From: Bacteroidota bacterium
GTDB taxonomy: Bacteria; Bacteroidota; Bacteroidia; AKYH767-A; OLB10
Assembly: GCA_016713445.1 (NCBI GenBank)
Contig: JADJPB010000013.1
Coordinates: 1 to 64,000, forward strand
Reading direction: 5' to 3'
DNA: 64,000 nt
Both the position numbers and the translations under genes were made by a program. Positions 59,094 to 64,000 of the stretch are shown here, piece after piece (position 1 is the stretch's first letter; every line of letters begins with the position of its first letter). The notes beneath the pieces were generated by a model. That model was not told where the DNA came from and ran no database searches. It saw only the letters and a program-made list of their open reading frames with translations.

Positions 59094-59126
59094 TCTTATT
59101 CTAAACCTTAATCATTAAAATAATCT

Positions 59127-59755
59127 ATGGACTTCCGTAAAGAATTTACCAAGTATGCAGTGAAACATCGTGGCATGAGTAGCAATGGTGTGGATAGTTA
59201 TATCAGTTCCATTTATGCCGATTATATCTCTCCAAAATGATGGATCGTATTATCTTTTTGGGAGTTGGAATCAATGATTATGTAGCCAATATTATTCAAG
59301 CCCAACTTTTGTTTTTGGAATCATCTGATGCAAAGAGAGACATTACGATCTATATTAATAGTCCGGGTGGTTCTGTATATGCAGGTCTCGGAATTTATGA
59401 TACGATGCAATACATTCAACCCGATGTGTCGATCGTTTGTACCGGTATCGCTGCTTCTATGGCTGCCGTTCTTTTGTGTTCAGGTGCCAGTGGAAAGCGC
59501 AGTGCTCTAAAACATAGTCGAGTGATGATTCACCAACCGATGGGTGGAGCAGAAGGTCAGGCTTCCGACATTGAAATTACGGCAAGAGAAATTCAGAAGC
59601 TGAAGAAAGAATTGTACGAAATCATTTCGCAACACAGCGGAAAGGATTACGAGCAAGTGTGGAAGGATTCAGACCGCGATTATTGGATGACCGCTCAGGA
59701 AGCCAAGGATTATGGAATGATCGACGAAGTTCTTTTCAAAACAAAGAATAAATAA
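59127..59755 (+). CDS. clpP: ATP-dependent Clp protease proteolytic subunit, frameshifted near the start
   Basis: The serine protease chamber of ClpXP, 209 residues when corrected. The start MDFRKEFTKYAVKHRG at 59127 continues to ADYISPK. One A is missing from the run at 59234-59237, after which MDRIIFLGVGIND continues. The active-site Ser is in GIAASMAAVLL and the His in VMIHQPMGGAEGQ; the Asp lies in the ERDYWMTAQEA-like SDRDYWMTAQEAKDYG region. The oligomerisation text INSPGGSVYAGLGIYD is present. Annotating from the internal ATG at 59237 would wrongly lose 37 residues. Confidence 0.95.
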
Positions 59756-59772
59756 TAGTGAAATAAAGCAGT

Positions 59773-59804
59773 AAAACCGATCCTCCATCAGGCGGATCGG
59801 TTTT
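59773..59804 (+). terminator. Hairpin with A/T flanks between clpP and clpX
   Basis: An 11-bp stem AAAACCGATCC/GGATCGGTTTT with a 10-base loop, ending in four Ts. It lies 17 bp after clpP and 20 bp before clpX, so it could attenuate readthrough into clpX. Confidence 0.7.
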
Positions 59805-59824
59805 ATGCGTAAATAAAAATTACC

Positions 59825-61061
59825 GTGAAGCAGAAGCAAGAAATTGTATGTTCATTTTGTGGCCGTGATAAAAGTCAGGCTAATGTTTTAATTGCTGGTA
59901 TCAACGGTCATATTTGTGACCAGTGTGTAACGCAAGCACAATCCATTATTGGTGACGAGCAAGATCAAAAAACGAAATCAACTATCGGCACTCCGTTGAC
60001 CTTGCCAAAGCCAGCGGAGATTAAAAAGTTTTAGATGAGTATATCATCGGTCAGGAACAGGCGAAGAAGGTGCTTTCGGTGGCGGTTTACAATCATTACA
60101 AACGACTTATTCACAAAAGCAAAATCGGTAAAGATGATGTGGAGTTGGAGAAGTCAAATATTGTGATGGTAGGGGAGACTGGTACAGGAAAAACTTTGTT
60201 GGCGCGTACCATCGCTAAGTTATTAAAGGTGCCTTTCTGTATTGCCGACGCTACTGTTTTAACGGAAGCTGGATATGTTGGGGAAGATGTAGAACATGTG
60301 TTGGCTCGTCTTTTACAGAGCGCCGATTATGATGTGGCAGCAGCAGAACGAGGAATTGTATTTATCGATGAGATCGACAAAATAGCTCGTAAAAGTGATA
60401 ATCCTTCCATCACGCGTGACGTTCCGGCGAAGGAGTGCAACAAGGCTTGTTGAAGATGTTGGAAAGTTCTGTAGTGAATGTTCCACCGCAAGGAGGAAGA
60501 AAACATCCCGAGCAAAAGTTAATTCCTATTAACACGCAAAATATTTTATTTATCTGTGGAGGTGCTTTTGATGGGATCGATAAGATGATTAACCGTCGTT
60601 TACAAGCAAATGCAATTGGTTATTCTCAAAAAACAGATAATCAAATCGACCACGATAATTTAGTTCAGTATGTGAGCCCGGTGGATTTAAAAACTTTCGG
60701 ATTAATCCCTGAATTGATCGGTCGTTTGCCTGTGATTACTCATTTGGCAGCATTGGATGCTTCGACCCTTCGTCGAATTTTAACAGAGCCAAAAAATGCA
60801 TTGACGCGACAGTATCAGAAGTTGTTCGATATGGAAAACATCAAACTTACTTTTGACGATGATGCCCTTGATTTAATTGTTGCGAAAGCGGTAGAATTCA
60901 AGTTGGGAGCACGTGGTTTGCGCAGCATTTGCGAAGCCATTATGTTAGATGCAATGTTCGAAGTCCCTAGCGGAAAAGCTCCAAAAGATTTTACGATCAC
61001 TTTAGCCTACGCCAACGAAAAACTAAATAGCTCGACCATTAAGCAGCTGAAGGTTGCTTAA
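59825..61061 (+). CDS. clpX: ATP-dependent Clp protease ATP-binding subunit ClpX, frameshifted
   Basis: The unfoldase that feeds ClpP, 412 residues when corrected. Zinc domain CSFCGRDKSQANVLIAG...CDQC at the GTG start; Walker A GETGTGKTLLARTIA; Walker B IVFIDEIDKIA; pore loop AGYVGEDVEHV; the ClpP-contacting IGYSQKTDNQIDHDNL region (IGF-loop area); sensor 2 GARGLRSICEAIM. Two missing Ts, at about 60030 (giving KKFLDEYIIGQEQ) and 60432 (giving RDVSGEGVQQGLLK), break the frame. Essential motifs are all present, so sequencing error is likely. Confidence 0.95.
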
Positions 61062-61116
61062 TGGTTGTTTTTGATAGGTGATTATTCTTTAATAAAGCGT
61101 CTACTTCGCATCGCGT

Positions 61117-61151
61117 TTCTAGCTTCTAGCCTCAAGCTTCAAGCTTCAAGG
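61117..61151. repeat. TTCAAGC heptamer array
   Basis: Five in-phase 7-bp units (TTCTAGC, TTCTAGC, CTCAAGC, TTCAAGC, TTCAAGG), 56 bp after the clpX stop. Confidence 0.8.
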
Positions 61152-61209
61152 GTGCTTTTAGTAGCGAAATGATAATATTTGTAATTGATTTCCGTTGCGC
61201 CCTCCGCGT

Positions 61210-61292
61210 TCCCGATGCTTCGGGACGCCGCGCCCGCTGCGGTTAAATGGTGAATATGTTAAGAACTGATATTCGCTCCCGATAAATCGGGA
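61210..61292. repeat. Two TCCCGA palindromes
   Basis: TCCCGA-TGCT-TCGGGA at 61210-61225 and TCCCGAT-AA-ATCGGGA at 61277-61292. Same arms, different loops. They lie in the gap between clpX and folA and may act as the shared 3' boundary of these convergent genes. Confidence 0.75.
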
Positions 61293-61300
61293 TCGCGTCC

Positions 61301-61789
61301 TTACCCGATGCGTTGATAAATACTAAAAGTATAATTATACTTATTCTTTTCATCCGCCTTATGCATTTCCATATGAATTAACTTCCATGCGCTTAAACTA
61401 AAATCCGGGAAAAAGGCATCTGCATCTTTGATAGCTTCAACTCGGGTTAAGTAAATTTTGTCGGCTACCTGAATGGCTTGTCGGTAGATAGTTGCACCGC
61501 CAATGATAAAAACTTCTTCGTTTTTTTTGCAGGATTTAATAGCCGTGAATAAATCTTCCATCACTTCACATCCTTCCGCTACAAAATCTTTGTTTCTGGA
61601 AAGTACAATATTTCTGCGGTTAGGCAATGCCTTTCCGATAGATTCATAGGTTAGTCGACCCATGATTACCGTATTACCACTCGTAATTTTTTTAAAGTAT
61701 TTTAGATCTGCTGGCAGATGCCATAAAAGCTGATTATCCTTGCCAATACCAAGGTTCTTGTCGACTGCCGCTATCAATGAAAGGATCAT
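61301..61789 (-). CDS. folA: Dihydrofolate reductase
   Basis: It reduces dihydrofolate with NADPH. The 162 residues show MILSLIAAVDKNLGIG, LLWHLPADLKYFKKIT with the catalytic Asp, the NADPH motif TVIMGRLTYESIG, ALPNRRNIVLSR and EVFIIGGATIYRQAI. The length is typical of chromosomal DHFR. Intact. Convergent with clpX. No thyA is in the window. Confidence 0.96.
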   Translation of the reverse strand: MILSLIAAVDKNLGIGKDNQLLWHLPADLKYFKKITSGNTVIMGRLTYESIGKALPNRRNIVLSRNKDFVAEGCEVMEDLFTAIKSCKKNEEVFIIGGATIYRQAIQVADKIYLTRVEAIKDADAFFPDFSLSAWKLIHMEMHKADEKNKYNYTFSIYQRIG

Positions 61790-61924
61790 AATTAGTTCTT
61801 TAACTCCATTACGGCGTTGAAATTACATAATAAAACAATTGTTTACTTGAAATATTGATTTTTAGTGCGTTTGATTATTCCAAATAGAAATTGGCAAATC
61901 TAAGTATGGTAGAGTATCAAAGAC

Positions 61925-62015
61925 TTAATCCTTAATTCTTAATCCTTAATTCTTAATCCTTAATTCTTAATTCTTAATTCTTAATTCTTAATTCTTAATT
62001 CTTAATTCTTAATTA
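61925..62015. repeat. TTAATTC heptamer array, 13 units
   Basis: Thirteen 7-bp units. The first six alternate TTAATCC and TTAATTC, the next six are pure TTAATTC, and the last is TTAATTA. The array ends 8 bp from the DUF2490 stop codon (minus strand). Confidence 0.92.
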
Positions 62016-62022
62016 ATACTGC

Positions 62023-62682
62023 CTACTTATCCAGTTTTAATTCATACCCTATTCCGAAATTCATCCGTCGAGTAGAAATCAAATCCTGATACATTACAAA
62101 TAAAGAAATGGAATTTCTTTTATTGATTTTGTGTTCGGAACTGAGCACATAGCGACGTTGGTAATACAATACTTCATTGCCAATGATGTTTTCAAATCGC
62201 TCAAAGCTAAAAGTGAATTTTTGTTTGAAGAATTCATGTTTTACACTCAGTTTTTGCCGAAACACAAATTGAGTAAAAGAAAAGAGGCCGTCATTAACTC
62301 CTATTTCATCTTCCTTGCCGGCTCTAAAACGCAATGCGATGTCGGTCTTTTTTATTGACTTTCCTAGGACAGCATCAAACATCAGACGATGTGAAGATTC
62401 ACGATAGCCTAAGCCTTTATTGGACGTGATGTATCGATAATGTACAGTCGTAGAAATTAAGTTTGTCCACTTTCGCTGAATGGCGAAGTTGGGAAAATAC
62501 CTAACCGCCATTAAGGGATCCGCACTCCATCTGGATTCCAATGTAAGTTCGGCTTTCGTTTTATTAATTATTTTTTTCTCTAAAGAAAGCGAAGTCCACA
62601 CTTGATTTTCCCAGGTGATTTGACCGAAGCCAACGAATGGAAATATCAATAAAAGGAAAATTAACCAGTGACGAATCAACAT
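62023..62682 (-). CDS. DUF2490 outer-membrane beta-barrel-like protein
   Basis: A 219-residue protein with a signal peptide (MLIRHWLIFLLLIFPFVGFGQ) and repeated amphipathic strands (ITWENQVWTSLSLEKKI, TKAELTLESRWS, TTVHYRYITSNKG, NFGIGYELKLDK), fitting the DUF2490 barrel family. It follows DUF4956 by 1 bp and so belongs to the VTC unit. Function is unknown; a pore linked to polyphosphate traffic would be speculation. Confidence 0.85.
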   Translation of the reverse strand: MLIRHWLIFLLLIFPFVGFGQITWENQVWTSLSLEKKIINKTKAELTLESRWSADPLMAVRYFPNFAIQRKWTNLISTTVHYRYITSNKGLGYRESSHRLMFDAVLGKSIKKTDIALRFRAGKEDEIGVNDGLFSFTQFVFRQKLSVKHEFFKQKFTFSFERFENIIGNEVLYYQRRYVLSSEHKINKRNSISLFVMYQDLISTRRMNFGIGYELKLDK

Positions 62683-62683
62683 G

Positions 62684-63262
62684 TCAATAAAAGTAGATTT
62701 TTAGTTCAGCACTATCTTTCACAAAATCGATATAAACCACTGCAACCTTATGGATTTTTAAACCTGTTCGTTCTCTTAAGTCGGCTAACAATTCTTGTTC
62801 TTTATCATCTCTCACATTTTCTATTTTTTCATAGTGGATCGTTTGGGTCCTTTCGTTTTTAACCAGAATTCCTCCATCCAATACCCATGCGGCTAACATG
62901 AGTATTCCGTTCAATACAAAGGATTCGAAGTAGGTTCCTTTTACGGTTGAATTAATTAATCCCATAGCGATGAAAAGCAGTAAATAGGTCATGTCTTTTT
63001 CCGAAATATTCTCTGTTCGATACCGCAGTAGAGAGAATACAGCAAATAGCCCAAAGGCGGCTCCAAACGACATCTCCACTTTACTCAACAAATATGTGAT
63101 GATATAGATAATCACATTAAACATGAAAAAGGTAAATACGTGATCGCGCTTTTTATAATTAGGTAGATAAATCGCAAAAACGATGATCGTTACTGCAACT
63201 AAATCAATTAAGAAACGAATGAAGAATTTATCTCCCAATTTATCGAATAATTCTAAGTCCAT
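62684..63262 (-). CDS. DUF4956 membrane protein
   Basis: A 192-residue protein with four N-terminal helices (FLIDLVAVTIIVFAIYL, FFMFNVIIYIITYLL, AAFGLFAVFSLLRYRTENIS, LLLFIAMGLIN), then a soluble C-terminal domain (RERTGLKIHKVAVVYIDFVKDSAELKIYFY). The motif SLLRYRTE in the helix-loop is a hallmark of DUF4956. Members lie next to VTC-domain polyphosphate polymerases, as here (spacing 2 bp), and are thought to assist them. Confidence 0.9.
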   Translation of the reverse strand: MDLELFDKLGDKFFIRFLIDLVAVTIIVFAIYLPNYKKRDHVFTFFMFNVIIYIITYLLSKVEMSFGAAFGLFAVFSLLRYRTENISEKDMTYLLLFIAMGLINSTVKGTYFESFVLNGILMLAAWVLDGGILVKNERTQTIHYEKIENVRDDKEQELLADLRERTGLKIHKVAVVYIDFVKDSAELKIYFY

Positions 63263-63264
63263 AG

Positions 63265-64000
63265 TTAGGCTCTGTTTTGTATGTTGTAGATGAGTAGTTG
63301 TTGTTTCTTAAAAAGATTTTGTTTTAATGTTGGACGAAGCAATGTGAGTCCAAGGCAGTATTTCGATATTGAAGAAGGTTGAATTCTTCGTCTTTTCATT
63401 TCGGTAATAAATGCAGAAGGCGCTTTACTTCCTTGTTTTACCTCTGCAACTATGATATTGTCAAATTTAATATCGTTTTTATCATCCGAAAACTGGAGGT
63501 GAAGATCAAGCGTCATTCGTTCAGGCGGATCCTAAACTCACCAGTGTAATTCTGTTGAATTTAATAACTGAGGAACATTGCCATTCTCCTTGGGTTTCCT
63601 TTGTTATTTCTCTAAAAAATGATAGCTGATCAGAATCTAAGTTTTTACTAAAGGATTGAGTTTTCTTTCTGGATTTAATGGTTCTTCCTTTATTTGTTTT
63701 TGCTTTTACTTCGATAAAGCTGATCTCCGAACTTCCATATTTCCTCAAACGTAATTTATACCTACTTCCCCGTTGATTATGATGGTTTAAGTATAAATTA
63801 AAATTCGCATCGTCAAAATAAAATGTATTGTAAAGATGTGTGCGAATTCCATCGATGCTGAGTATAGAATAGTTTTTGGTGAGCGACAACAAGACATCCT
63901 CTAATAGACTAGCATGGAAGATATACTTCGTGTCTATTCGATTAATTAATGCAACTTGATCCATCTCTGGAAGTGAAATGGGCTTAAATTGCTCTAGCTG
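63265..64000 (-). CDS. VTC-domain polyphosphate polymerase, partial at window edge and frameshifted
   Basis: A nucleotide-dependent polyphosphate polymerase domain, related to yeast Vtc4. Visible: LEQFKPISLPEMDQVALINRIDTKYIFH at the edge (12 codons precede the first ATG at 63964 and the frame stays open to 64000, so the start is outside). Basic tunnel residues are in YKLRLRKYG and SFIEVKAKTNKGRTIKSRKK. After an indel near 63525, PPERMTLDLHLQF and IIVAEVKQGS with the catalytic-metal Glu follow, then GLTLLRPTLKQNLFKKQ. It heads the unit with DUF4956 and DUF2490. Confidence 0.88.

Noticed and set aside
59825..61061. Programmed frameshifting in clpX
   Set aside because: The two breaks are simple losses of one T with no slippery heptamer plus structure, and similar breaks occur in many unrelated genes here.

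Overview
The window is a chromosomal piece of a low-GC member of the Bacteroidota (class Bacteroidia; order not resolved). The evidence is: several secreted proteins ending in type IX secretion (T9SS) sorting domains, both type A and the gliding-motility-associated type B; Bacteroidota-restricted families (DUF4290 next to murA, DUF5522, the DUF4266/DUF3570 pair, choice-of-anchor L); and at least 17 copies of the Bacteroidota promoter element TAnnTTTG a few to a few tens of bases upstream of start codons. There is no prophage, integrase, transposase or CRISPR array.

Layout. 0-9 kb: a frameshifted two-component system, an S74-chaperone surface fibre protein, a VOC protein, a protein with five 40-residue repeats, and two T9SS cargo proteins. 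9-20 kb: housekeeping genes, mostly on the minus strand (pyruvate dehydrogenase E2 and E1-alpha, cytidine deaminase, dnaJ-grpE, a thioredoxin-fold protein, murA, DUF4290), with a RelE-type toxin-antitoxin pair, an acetyltransferase and a sulfotransferase. 20-29 kb: a PcrA/UvrD helicase missing its Walker A end, a large BNR/sortilin-like propeller protein, and a T9SS-exported lysyl-oxidase-like protein. 29-32 kb: a tightly packed thioredoxin - ApbE - DUF4266 lipoprotein - DUF3570 barrel operon, the best candidate here for a poorly described system. 32-36 kb: urocanase, a DUF5522 mini-protein, a DUF3332 lipoprotein, an ACC-deaminase-like PLP enzyme and a cell-wall glucosaminidase. 36-49 kb: two tandem paralogous giant T9SS surface proteins, a YitT transporter, and a choice-of-anchor-L protein with 13 Ig-like repeats. 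49-61 kb: atpC-atpD, ribF, a leucine-rich-repeat protein, an OppC-like permease, a SWIB protein with a histone-H1-like tail, tRNA-Leu(TAG), and tig-clpP-clpX. 61-64 kb: folA and a VTC - DUF4956 - DUF2490 group that runs off the right edge.

Two window-wide patterns matter. First, about 20 genes, including essential ones (dnaJ, grpE, clpP, clpX), carry single-base frameshifts, usually in homopolymers. This looks like uncorrected long-read error rather than gene decay, so I give whole-gene coordinates for them. Second, seven intergenic loci carry short tandem arrays with unrelated sequences but the same 7-bp period. Five of them overlap or lie within 8 bp of the stop codon of a minus-strand gene, and two are studded with or flanked by the palindrome TCGCGAAGCTTCGCGA.

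How the genes work together: the tig-clpP-clpX, grpE-dnaJ and pdhA-pdhC groups are ordinary protein quality control and central metabolism. The accessory content is mainly cell-surface: adhesin-like T9SS cargo, a possible copper amine oxidase for surface cross-linking, and an extracytoplasmic redox/flavinylation operon.
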